A DNA stretch of 5,129 bases from Caulobacteraceae bacterium (GTDB taxonomy: Bacteria; Pseudomonadota; Alphaproteobacteria; Caulobacterales; Caulobacteraceae), in NCBI GenBank assembly GCA_003136615.1, contig PLFA01000207.1, forward strand, positions 3,767 to 8,895. The letters run 5' to 3'. Under the pieces are notes generated by a model, which did no database searches, had not been told where the DNA came from, and saw only the letters and a program-made list of their open reading frames with translations. This document shows positions 1 to 5,129 of this stretch, in pieces. A program made the position numbers and the translations under genes. Each line of letters opens with the position of its first letter. Within the stretch, counting starts at the first letter, position 1.

Positions 1-132
1 CGCGCCCTTCTCCACGCCTTCGGCTCAGCGCGCGGCGTGGCCCGCGCCGGCTTGGAAGACCTGGCCAAGGTGGAGGGGGTGAGCGAGGCGCTGGCGCAGC
101 GGGTGCATGACTATTTCAGGAAGTCGGGGTGA
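1..132 (+). CDS. uvrC: UvrABC excinuclease subunit C, C-terminal end (5' truncated by window)
   Basis: The first frame is open from base 1 and ends at TGA 130-132, giving 43 residues. The fragment reads as the tail of a tandem helix-hairpin-helix domain: a segment with FGSARGVARAG, then LEDLAKVEGVSEALAQRVHDYF, matching the usual end of UvrC (pattern 'LAxVxGIsxxLAxxI'). In the family this domain binds DNA and is needed for the incision 5' of the lesion in nucleotide excision repair, after UvrA/UvrB loading. The catalytic GIY-YIG and RNase H-like domains lie upstream, outside the window. The call is supported by context, because uvrC directly followed by pgsA is a widespread proteobacterial arrangement; the gap to pgsA is 47 bases. 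Other HhH proteins could look alike over 43 residues, but the neighbour makes uvrC by far the best reading. Confidence 0.9.
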   Translation, partial: RALLHAFGSARGVARAGLEDLAKVEGVSEALAQRVHDYFRKSG

Positions 133-161
133 GGCCGAAGAACGGGACTTTTCCGGCTTGG

Positions 162-179
162 CCGCGTTAGACTGTCCAC
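162..179 (+). promoter_or_regulatory. Weak candidate -10 element for a leaderless pgsA mRNA
   Basis: No Shine-Dalgarno precedes the pgsA ATG at 180. A GTTAGACT stretch at 166-173 loosely resembles an alphaproteobacterial -10 box and would place transcription start at or very near the ATG. No convincing -35 is seen. The alternative is simple co-transcription with uvrC and weak SD-independent initiation. This is a suggestion only. Confidence 0.2.
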
Positions 180-818
180 ATGTGGCGAATCCCCAATCTC
201 ATCACCGGCCTGCGCCTTGCGCTCGCCCTCGTAACATTCTTCGCCCTGGCCGGGGCGGCCTTGCTGAGCGATAGCCTTACGCCGGATCAGCAATTTGCCC
301 TGGAGCGCTGGGCGTTTATCGCCTTCGTGGTCGCGGCGCTCACCGATTTCGTGGACGGGTGGCTGGCCCGAAGCCTGCACGCGACCAGTATCTGGGGCGC
401 GATATTGGATCCGATCGCCGACAAGGTGCTGGTCTGCGGGGTGGTCCTCGGCCTGCTAACCCTGGGCGGGAATGGGATGGTGGCGATCCCGGCGGCCCTG
501 ATCCTGTTCCGCGAGTTCACTGTCAGCGCCCTGCGCGAAGCCGCGGCGGGCAAGGGCATCACCCTGCCGGTTACTCTGCTCGCCAAGTGGAAGACCACCC
601 TGCAGCTGGTGGCGCTGGGGGCGGCCCTGCTGGTCTCCTGCTGGGGCGCGTTCAGTCTGCCGGCGGACCCCGCCATTCAGGGCACGGCGCGGACCATCAC
701 AAATGTGCTGCTGTGGATTGCCGCGGCCATTACCGTGATCACCGGCGTACAATATTGGGAGAAGGCGCATATGGCCTTGATCCCTCATGATTCTCCCAAG
801 GCGCCCCGGTCCAGCTGA
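180..818 (+). CDS. pgsA: CDP-diacylglycerol--glycerol-3-phosphate 3-phosphatidyltransferase
   Basis: This 212-residue inner-membrane enzyme condenses CDP-diacylglycerol with sn-glycerol 3-phosphate to give phosphatidylglycerol phosphate and CMP, the committed step to phosphatidylglycerol and cardiolipin. The full CDP-alcohol phosphotransferase signature D-x2-D-G-x2-A-R-x8-G-x3-D-x3-D is visible: D56, D59, G60, A63, R64, G73, D77 and D81, where the aspartates bind the metals. Two further PgsA-like blocks are REFTVSALRE at 111-120 and AKWKTTLQ at 135-142. Hydrophobic segments lie around 7-29, 45-55, 83-109, 141-155 and 172-188, as expected for a polytopic protein. The N-terminus MWRIPNLITGLRL matches the family start (IPN-LT-LR), which fixes the ATG at 180 although no Shine-Dalgarno is seen. 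It follows uvrC after 47 bases. In many alphaproteobacteria moaD-moaE come next; here they do not. Slightly longer than the E. coli enzyme, with no missing key residue. Confidence 0.96.
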   Translation: MWRIPNLITGLRLALALVTFFALAGAALLSDSLTPDQQFALERWAFIAFVVAALTDFVDGWLARSLHATSIWGAILDPIADKVLVCGVVLGLLTLGGNGMVAIPAALILFREFTVSALREAAAGKGITLPVTLLAKWKTTLQLVALGAALLVSCWGAFSLPADPAIQGTARTITNVLLWIAAAITVITGVQYWEKAHMALIPHDSPKAPRSS

Positions 819-834
819 GATCGGCTGCGGAAGC

Positions 835-864
835 TTGACGGGAGAGGGGGAAGACGGCTCAAAG
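835..864 (+). promoter_or_regulatory. Candidate housekeeping promoter for the M61 peptidase gene
   Basis: TTGACG at 835-840 matches the -35 consensus of the alphaproteobacterial housekeeping sigma factor exactly. GCTCAAAG at 857-864 is a partial match to the Caulobacter-type -10 (GCTANAWC). Spacing is near the usual range. Transcription would start around 870, leaving a leader of about 30 bases that contains the ribosome binding site at 891. The -10 is imperfect, so the call is moderate at best. Confidence 0.35.
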
Positions 865-890
865 GCCGCAACACGCGCCGGTGCGCGACA

Positions 891-896
891 AGGAAA
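891..896 (+). promoter_or_regulatory. Ribosome binding site deciding the start of the M61 peptidase
   Basis: AGGAAA lies 6-8 bases before the ATG at 903. An in-frame TTG at 900 would also open the frame and would add one extra Met, but the spacing and codon preference favour the ATG at 903. Confidence 0.65.
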
Positions 897-902
897 CGTT
901 TG

Positions 903-2837
903 ATGTCCTGGAAGCTTCTGCTGGGGGCCGGCGCCGCGCTCTCCCTCTTCGCCGCCGCCGCGCGCGCCGAGATCCAGCCGGAGCCCCTGCCCCCCGCCCC
1001 GCCCATCGCGCCGCCCAGGGATATTCCCTATCCCGGGGTTCTGAAACTCGCCGTGGACGCCACCGATCTCGATCACGCCATCTTCACCATGCACGAGACC
1101 GTGCCCGTGGCGGGGCCGGGCCCCCTTGTGCTGCTCTATCCGCGCTGGCTTCCCGGCAATCACTCCCCCTCGGGTCCCATCGACAAGCTCGCGGGCTTGA
1201 AGGTCAGCGCCAAGGGCCAGGCGCTCACCTGGACCCGCGATCCGGTGGATGTCTTCGCCTTCCATGTGGACGTCCCCGAGGGCGTCAGCGCCGTGGACGT
1301 GGATTTCCAGTTCCTTTCGGCGGTCTCGACCCGGGAGGGCCATGTGGACATGAGCCGCGACATGCTGGCTCTGGAGTGGAACGACGTCGCCCTTTATCCG
1401 GCTGGCTATTTCACCCGCGATATTCCCATTGACGCGTCGGTGACCCTGCCGAAGGGATTTACCGCCGCCTCCGCCCTGGAAACCGCCTCGACAGACGGCC
1501 AGATTGTCGCATTCAAGACCACAACCTTTAACACCCTGGTGGATTCGCCCCTGATGGCGGGGCGTTATTTCAAGGCATTCGACCTTGATCCGGGCGGACC
1601 CGCTCGCGTCACCCTGGACGTGATGGCCGATGCGCCCGAGGACCTTGAGGTCACGCCGGAGGAGCTGGCGGCCCACAAGAATCTCGTTCAGCAGGCCTAT
1701 AAGCTCTACGCCTCGCACCACTATGACCATTACGACTTTCTGTTGTGGCTGAGCGACAAGATCGGCGGCGCCGGCCTGGAGCATCACCAGTCCAGCGAGG
1801 ACGGAACGGCGCCCAATTACTTCACTGATTGGGACAAGGGCGCGCCGCTGCGCGATCTGCTGTCCCACGAATATACCCACAGCTGGAACGGCAAGTTCCG
1901 CCGCCCCGCAGACCTCTGGACGCCCAGTTTCAACGTGCCGATGCGCGACAGCCTGCTGTGGGTCTATGAGGGCCAGACGCAATATTGGGGCTATGTGCTG
2001 GCGGCTCGCGCGGGGCTTCTGACCCGTCAACAGGCCCTGGACGCGATCGCCTCCACCGCTGCGAGCTATGACCATGTGGTGGGCCGCACCTGGCGCGCCC
2101 TGGAAGATACCACCAACGACCCGATTATCGCCGAACGCCGGCCCCTTTCCTGGCGCGCCTGGGAGCGGAGTGAGGACTATTATTCGGAAGGCGAGCTGAT
2201 CTGGCTCGACGCCGACACCCTCATTCGCAAGCTGTCGGGGGGCAAACACTCGCTGGATGATTTCGCGGCCGGCTTCTTTGGCGTGCGTAATGGCAGCTTT
2301 GTCACCGACACCTACACCTTCGACGACGTGGTTGCGGCGCTGAGCGCTGTCCAGCCCTATGACTGGGCGAAGTTCCTGCGTGAGCGCCTGGACGGCCACG
2401 GGCCCGGCGCGCCGCTCGACGGCCTGGCGCGCGGCGGCTATCGACTCGTCTACACAGATACGCCAACGGCCTATTTCAAGGACGCGGAGTCGCGGCGCAA
2501 GATCGCCGATTTTACCTACTCCATAGGTTTGGCGGCGAGCACGGCGACGCCCGGAACCCTCTCCTCGGTGCTTTGGGATGGGCCAGCCTTCAAGGCCGGC
2601 ATGACCCAGGCTGATAAGATCGTCGCGGTGAACGGCGAGGCCTTCAGTGTCGAAGCCCTGAAGGCGGTCATAGCGCGTTCAAAACAAGGCGCCCCGCCGA
2701 TCAGTTTGCTGCTGGAGAACAAGAACCAGTTCCGGACTGTATCCATCCCCTACGAGGGTGGCCTGCGCTATCCGAAGCTTGAGCGGGTCGGCGACGGCGA
2801 AGCAAGTCTGGACGCCATTCTGGCGCCAAAGCCGTGA
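903..2837 (+). CDS. Exported M61-family metallopeptidase with C-terminal PDZ domain
   Basis: The protein is 644 residues from the ATG at 903. A Sec signal peptide is visible: K4, a hydrophobic core at 5-20 and a cleavage motif ARA at 20-22 before E23, followed by a short Pro-rich stretch. Residues about 40-215 fit the beta-rich N-terminal domain of M61 peptidases (WLPGNHSPSGPID block). The catalytic domain holds GLEHHQSS at 291-298 and the zinc motif HEYTH at 322-326 (H322 and H326 ligands, E323 catalytic), followed by SWNGK. E356 in WVYEGQTQYW is the likely third zinc ligand. A PDZ domain covers about 540-620 (GPAFKAGMTQADKIVAVNG from 560). The end RYPKLERV is also family-like. M61 includes glycyl aminopeptidases; the true substrate here is unknown, and a periplasmic role in peptide or protein turnover is inferred. 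It begins 84 bases after pgsA, with a possible own promoter. All expected active-site residues are present. Confidence 0.94.
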   Translation: MSWKLLLGAGAALSLFAAAARAEIQPEPLPPAPPIAPPRDIPYPGVLKLAVDATDLDHAIFTMHETVPVAGPGPLVLLYPRWLPGNHSPSGPIDKLAGLKVSAKGQALTWTRDPVDVFAFHVDVPEGVSAVDVDFQFLSAVSTREGHVDMSRDMLALEWNDVALYPAGYFTRDIPIDASVTLPKGFTAASALETASTDGQIVAFKTTTFNTLVDSPLMAGRYFKAFDLDPGGPARVTLDVMADAPEDLEVTPEELAAHKNLVQQAYKLYASHHYDHYDFLLWLSDKIGGAGLEHHQSSEDGTAPNYFTDWDKGAPLRDLLSHEYTHSWNGKFRRPADLWTPSFNVPMRDSLLWVYEGQTQYWGYVLAARAGLLTRQQALDAIASTAASYDHVVGRTWRALEDTTNDPIIAERRPLSWRAWERSEDYYSEGELIWLDADTLIRKLSGGKHSLDDFAAGFFGVRNGSFVTDTYTFDDVVAALSAVQPYDWAKFLRERLDGHGPGAPLDGLARGGYRLVYTDTPTAYFKDAESRRKIADFTYSIGLAASTATPGTLSSVLWDGPAFKAGMTQADKIVAVNGEAFSVEALKAVIARSKQGAPPISLLLENKNQFRTVSIPYEGGLRYPKLERVGDGEASLDAILAPKP

Positions 2838-2848
2838 CCCTCGGTCGC

Positions 2849-2892
2849 CATATCTGGAACAGCGCAGCTAGAGACGCGTTGTTTCAGATATG
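2849..2892 (+). repeat. 17-bp inverted repeat enclosing the stress promoter and the next start codon
   Basis: The left arm 2849-2865 pairs with the right arm 2876-2892 at all 17 positions, with a 10-nt loop at 2866-2875. Fifteen pairs are Watson-Crick and two are G-U (2857 with 2884, 2862 with 2879). In + strand RNA both irregular positions are G-U, while in - strand RNA they would be C-A mismatches, so the hairpin is better in the sense direction. The ATG at 2890-2892 is fully inside the stem. No U-run follows, so this is not a standard intrinsic terminator. It could work as an RNA hairpin in mRNA read through from the peptidase gene, as an operator dyad for a regulator, or both. Confidence 0.85.
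2856..2880 (+). promoter_or_regulatory. EcfG/SigT-type general stress response promoter (GGAAC-N16-CGTT)
   Basis: GGAAC at 2856-2860 is followed after exactly 16 bases by CGTT at 2877-2880. This matches the consensus known for EcfG-family sigma factors (SigT in Caulobacter), which run the general stress response of Alphaproteobacteria under PhyR-NepR control. It is in the right orientation, in an intergenic gap, and directly ahead of a gene. Transcription start would fall roughly 5-10 bases after CGTT, at about 2885-2890, so the message would be leaderless or nearly so. I found no second copy elsewhere in the window. The match is exact, but nine fixed bases can occur by chance; position and context raise the likelihood. 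Confidence 0.72.
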
Positions 2893-4269
2893 ACACGCCC
2901 CCAGCTTCTCCGCGCCTCGGCCCTTTGCATTTTCGGAGGCGTCTTTCTTCTTGGCGCTGCGGCCTGCCAGAAAAATAGCGTAAGCGGCTCGGCGGCCAGT
3001 GATGCGGGCGGCGCCTATGGTGTCGTGACTCCCCAGGCCGGCGGCGGCGGGCAACAGGCGGCCGCGCCGTCGGGCGGCGGCGGATATGCGAACGGCAATG
3101 GGGGAGACTCCGGTTACGCCCAGCCGGTGAGCGAACTCGCCCCAAATCCGCCGCCCCCGCTTCCCACCTATGATCAACCCCCGCCCCCGGAAGAAGGCGA
3201 CATCTGGACTCCCGGCTATTGGGCCTGGAATAGTTCGGATCAAGACTATTATTGGGCTCCCGGGACATGGGTCGAACCGCCGCGAGAGGGTGTCTATTGG
3301 ACTCCCGGTTACTGGCGCTACCTCAACAACGGCTATGGCTTCGTCCCAGGCTATTGGGGCCCCACCGTTGGGTTCTATGGCGGCGTCAATTATGGCTGGG
3401 GCTATGGGGGCCAGGGCTATGAGGGCGGCCGCTGGCAGAACAATCACTTCTATTACAATCAATCCGCCAACAATCTCGGCGATCGCCATTTTGACGGCGT
3501 CTATAGCGAGCCTGTCCACGCCTTCAATTCAGACCACGCCAGCTTCAATGGTGGTCCGCACGGGGTCAACATGCAGGTCCCCGCGCCGCCGAGCGGTGGC
3601 GAGCGTGGCGCGCATATCCCGCCGACCCAGGCTCAGAGGGAACAGGTCAGGATGGCCGCCGCTCAGCCGGGATTACGCGCCAGCGTCAATCACGGCGCGC
3701 CGCCCATCGTCGCCACCACGCGCCCTGGCCAACTCAAGGGTCCAGGTGTCGTGACGCAGGTGAAATCCGCGCCCCATTATGACGCCCCGGCCCGCGCGCA
3801 GGCTCCGGCCGCGGCCCAAAACCCGGCGCGCCAGGAGGCGAGGCCTACTGGGGCCGCCCCCAGCCGGCCGGCCGTCGCGGCCGCGCATGAGACTGGGCCT
3901 CCGGCAAAACCGAGCGCCGCGCCGGCCTTACGCCCAGCCCCCGCGCCGACGCGCGTCGCGCCACAGGGACGCGCCGCGGAAGCCCGCCCCGCACCCGCGG
4001 CAAGACCGACCCCAGAAGCGCCGCGTCCCGCGCCGGAGGCCCGTCCGGCTCCGGAAGCCCACGCCGCGCCTCCGGTTCAGCATGTCGCGCCGCCCGTCGC
4101 CCGAGAGGCGCCGCGCGCGGCCGAACCCGCGCCCCGGCCGGTGGAAGCGCCGCACCCGGTCGCCGTCGCCCCCCGTCCCGTGGCGCCGCCCCCGCGCGCC
4201 GCCGCCCCGCCTCATCCGGCTGCGCCGGCGGCGCATCCGGCTGAGCCTGAGCGCAAGCCCCCAGCTTAA
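2890..4269 (+). CDS. Putative lipoprotein with YXWGXW-type (W-x-P-G-x-W) repeats and Pro/Ala-rich tail
   Basis: The protein is 459 residues of unknown function. Residues 1-25 form a signal peptide (R3, R8, hydrophobic 11-22) ending in GAAAC with Cys26; this is a relaxed lipobox with Ala at -3, so lipidation is likely but not certain. Residues about 38-80 are Gly-rich and 86-103 Pro-rich. Four aromatic repeats follow: WTPGYW 106-111, WAPGTW 122-127, WTPGYW 137-142 and FVPGYW 151-156, then a Gly/Tyr/Trp-rich stretch to about 183. Residues about 190-297 (SFNGGPHG, HIPPTQAQ, ASVNHGAPPIVATTRPG) resemble the conserved part I recall from YXWGXW/WXXGXW repeat proteins. The tail 298-459 is Pro/Ala/Arg-rich and probably disordered. 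The start is firm: an in-frame TAG at 2869 leaves no other start codon before 2890. There is no Shine-Dalgarno, which fits the stress promoter just upstream. An envelope or surface role is inferred. Confidence 0.88.
   Translation: MTRPQLLRASALCIFGGVFLLGAAACQKNSVSGSAASDAGGAYGVVTPQAGGGGQQAAAPSGGGGYANGNGGDSGYAQPVSELAPNPPPPLPTYDQPPPPEEGDIWTPGYWAWNSSDQDYYWAPGTWVEPPREGVYWTPGYWRYLNNGYGFVPGYWGPTVGFYGGVNYGWGYGGQGYEGGRWQNNHFYYNQSANNLGDRHFDGVYSEPVHAFNSDHASFNGGPHGVNMQVPAPPSGGERGAHIPPTQAQREQVRMAAAQPGLRASVNHGAPPIVATTRPGQLKGPGVVTQVKSAPHYDAPARAQAPAAAQNPARQEARPTGAAPSRPAVAAAHETGPPAKPSAAPALRPAPAPTRVAPQGRAAEARPAPAARPTPEAPRPAPEARPAPEAHAAPPVQHVAPPVAREAPRAAEPAPRPVEAPHPVAVAPRPVAPPPRAAAPPHPAAPAAHPAEPERKPPA
3205..3357 (+). 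repeat. Four W-x-P-G-x-W aromatic repeats inside the lipoprotein gene
   Basis: Copies start at residues 106, 122, 137 and 151, a spacing of 16, 15 and 14 residues. The first Trp is replaced by Phe in the last copy and the Tyr by Thr in the second. The nucleotide sequences of the copies differ at several third positions (for example ccc/cca and ggc/ggt/ggg), so the duplication is old and kept at the protein level. The period suggests short beta-hairpins stacked on Trp and Tyr side chains; this is inference. Confidence 0.8.
3781..4266 (+). repeat. Low-complexity Pro/Ala/Arg coding tail with short repeats
   Basis: Codons 298-459 of the lipoprotein gene encode almost only Pro, Ala, Arg, Glu, Val and His. 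Two RPAPEA units are adjacent at residues 379-384 and 385-390 with different codons. A 10-bp direct repeat CATCCGGCTG occurs at 4213-4222 and 4234-4243 and encodes the HPA motifs. Such tails often vary in length between related strains. A role as a flexible periplasmic spacer, or in contact with peptidoglycan, is a guess. Confidence 0.75.
4266..4269. other. Shared TTAA stop overlap of two convergent genes
   Basis: The lipoprotein gene stops with TAA at 4267-4269 and the pirin gene on the opposite strand stops with TAA, complement of 4266-4268. The palindrome TTAA serves both, so the genes meet tail to tail with a 4-base overlap. No intergenic space is left for a separate terminator, and the two transcripts must overlap unless termination happens inside coding sequence. 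Confidence 0.9.
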
Positions 4270-5129
4270 GACGACGGGACTGATAGCCCTGGCGGATCGG
4301 GCGGCAGGGGGATGAATTCATCGTGGTCTGCGTCGGGAAGCTTCATGCGGCCGGCGCGCCAGTCGGCCTTGGCCTGTTCAATCCGCTCGCGCGATGATGA
4401 GACGAAGTTCCAATCGAGATAACGCGGCCCCAGCGGCTCGCCGCCCAGCAGCATGACCTCCGCGTCGGTGATAGCGGTGACGACGGGTTTTCCGGGTCCC
4501 AGGAGAAGCATCTGGCCCGACTGGAGGGCATGGCCCTCCACCTCCACCGATCCCCTGGAGACGAAGGCCGCGCGCTCGGAATAGTCCGCCGCCACCTGGG
4601 CTCTGGCGCCTGCGTCGAGGCGCCAGTGAACATAGAACATCGGCGAATGGGTCTTCACGCGCGCGCGGGAGCCGAATGCCTCCCCCGCCACTAAGCGCGC
4701 CCACATGCCGCCGCCCTCGTAGGTCGGCAGATCCTCCGGCCCATGATGGGCGAAGGCGGGATCGGCTTCCTCATCGCCCTCGGGAAGGGCGACCCAGGCC
4801 TGGATGCCATGCATGGTTCCGCCTTGGGCCCTCAGGGTCTCGAAGCGTTCGGAGTGGGTAATGCCCCGCCCTGCCGTCATCCAGTTCACCTCGCCCGGGC
4901 TGATGGCGATGTCGGAGCCCACGCTGTCGCGGTGCGTGATCTCGCCCTCGAACAGATAAGTCACGGTGGAGAGGCCGATATGGGGGTGGGGCCGCACATC
5001 CGCCGAGCGCGGGAATCCGGGTGGAAATCGCGCCGGGCCAAAATGGTCGAAGAACACGAAGGGCCCCACCGACCGATGACCGGCCTGGGGCAGCACCCGA
5101 CCGACCGAAAAGCCGCCCAAGTCCCTGGC
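4266..5129 (-). CDS. Pirin-family bicupin protein (5' end beyond the window)
   Basis: The frame stays open to the right edge, giving 287 visible residues. A TTG at 5118-5120 could serve as a start, but the upstream codons ARD plus that codon read ARDLGGFSV, a typical internal start of the pirin core (RDLGGFxVRR), so the true start probably lies about 10-20 codons outside. Counting from the TTG codon, the N-terminal cupin has H45 and H47 in RPHPHIG, and H89 and E91 in GITHSE. These correspond to the iron ligands His56, His58, His101 and Glu103 of human pirin, so the metal site is complete. GPFVFFDHFGP (19-29) and WMTAGRGI (80-87) are also family hallmarks. The pirin C-terminal cupin covers about 160-245, with LDWNFVSSSRERIEQAKADW near the end. 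Some family members are quercetin 2,3-dioxygenases and others act as redox-linked regulators; the role here is not shown. The final residues after EFIPLP are a short extension reaching the TTAA overlap. Confidence 0.94.
   Translation of the reverse strand, partial: ARDLGGFSVGRVLPQAGHRSVGPFVFFDHFGPARFPPGFPRSADVRPHPHIGLSTVTYLFEGEITHRDSVGSDIAISPGEVNWMTAGRGITHSERFETLRAQGGTMHGIQAWVALPEGDEEADPAFAHHGPEDLPTYEGGGMWARLVAGEAFGSRARVKTHSPMFYVHWRLDAGARAQVAADYSERAAFVSRGSVEVEGHALQSGQMLLLGPGKPVVTAITDAEVMLLGGEPLGPRYLDWNFVSSSRERIEQAKADWRAGRMKLPDADHDEFIPLPPDPPGLSVPSS

Noticed and set aside
874..887. CGCGC-cggt-GCGCG hairpin before the peptidase gene as a pgsA terminator
   Set aside because: The stem is only 5 bp, no U-run follows and it sits just before the ribosome binding site; chance in GC-rich DNA is likely.
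881..1432. 183-codon + frame overlapping the start of the peptidase gene
   Set aside because: It is an Arg/Gly-rich out-of-frame reading of the peptidase coding sequence, with no plausible protein signature.
456..2399. Long 647-codon open frame on the - strand over pgsA and the peptidase gene
   Set aside because: It lies antisense to two confidently identified genes, has no recognisable domain, and long antisense frames are common in GC-rich DNA.
2849..2892. Inverted repeat as a standard Rho-independent terminator of the peptidase gene
   Set aside because: The stem is strong but is followed by GC-rich coding sequence without a U-run, and the start codon is inside the stem.
2884..3519. 211-codon hydrophobic frame on the - strand opposite the repeat lipoprotein
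   Set aside because: Its Ile/Ala/Val/Pro-rich composition is the mirror of the Gly/Tyr/Trp/Pro codons of the sense gene; no family resemblance is seen.
3779..4321. Arg/Pro-rich frames on both strands across the Pro/Ala tail
   Set aside because: These are by-products of GC-rich low-complexity codons in the lipoprotein frame and show no start context or domain.
4266..5120. TTG at 5118-5120 as the real start of the pirin gene
   Set aside because: The codon falls within the conserved RDLGGF block and the frame stays open to the window edge, so the gene is cut by the window.
1..5129. Mobile elements, CRISPR arrays, tRNA or rRNA genes, defence systems
   Set aside because: No transposase, regular spaced repeat array, cloverleaf-like sequence or defence-type domain was seen on either strand.

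Overview
The window is GC-rich, gene-dense bacterial chromosome with five protein-coding genes, four on the + strand and one convergent on the - strand. No RNA gene, CRISPR array, insertion sequence or integrase is visible. The uvrC-pgsA pair, the alphaproteobacterial-type general-stress promoter and the codon composition point to an alphaproteobacterium. Caulobacterales is plausible, but this is inference from a few features only.

Layout: (1) 1-132 is the last 43 codons of uvrC, the excision nuclease subunit C, ending in its helix-hairpin-helix domain. (2) 180-818 is pgsA, phosphatidylglycerophosphate synthase, a membrane enzyme with a complete CDP-alcohol phosphotransferase signature. (3) 903-2837 is an exported M61-family metallopeptidase (HEYTH zinc site plus C-terminal PDZ domain) with its own ribosome binding site and possibly its own promoter. 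(4) 2890-4269 is a probable lipoprotein with four W-x-P-G-x-W type repeats and a long Pro/Ala-rich tail. (5) 4266-5129 on the - strand is a pirin-family cupin protein whose first codons lie beyond the right edge. There is no gene-free stretch above 100 bases.

The most interesting spot is the 52-base gap between the peptidase and the repeat lipoprotein. It holds GGAAC-N16-CGTT, an exact match to the promoter consensus of EcfG/SigT, the general stress response sigma factor of Alphaproteobacteria. It sits so close to the ATG at 2890 that the mRNA would be leaderless or nearly so, which fits the missing Shine-Dalgarno. The same DNA forms a 17-bp inverted repeat (two G-U pairs, 10-nt loop) that swallows the start codon. 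Inference: read-through mRNA from the upstream peptidase gene would fold and hide the ATG, while the stress-promoter mRNA would lack the left arm and be freely translated. That would couple translation to which promoter is used.

The genes do not form one pathway. uvrC-pgsA is a conserved housekeeping pair. The peptidase and the repeat lipoprotein both act outside the cytoplasm. The pirin gene runs towards them and shares its stop codon bases with the lipoprotein gene in a TTAA overlap.
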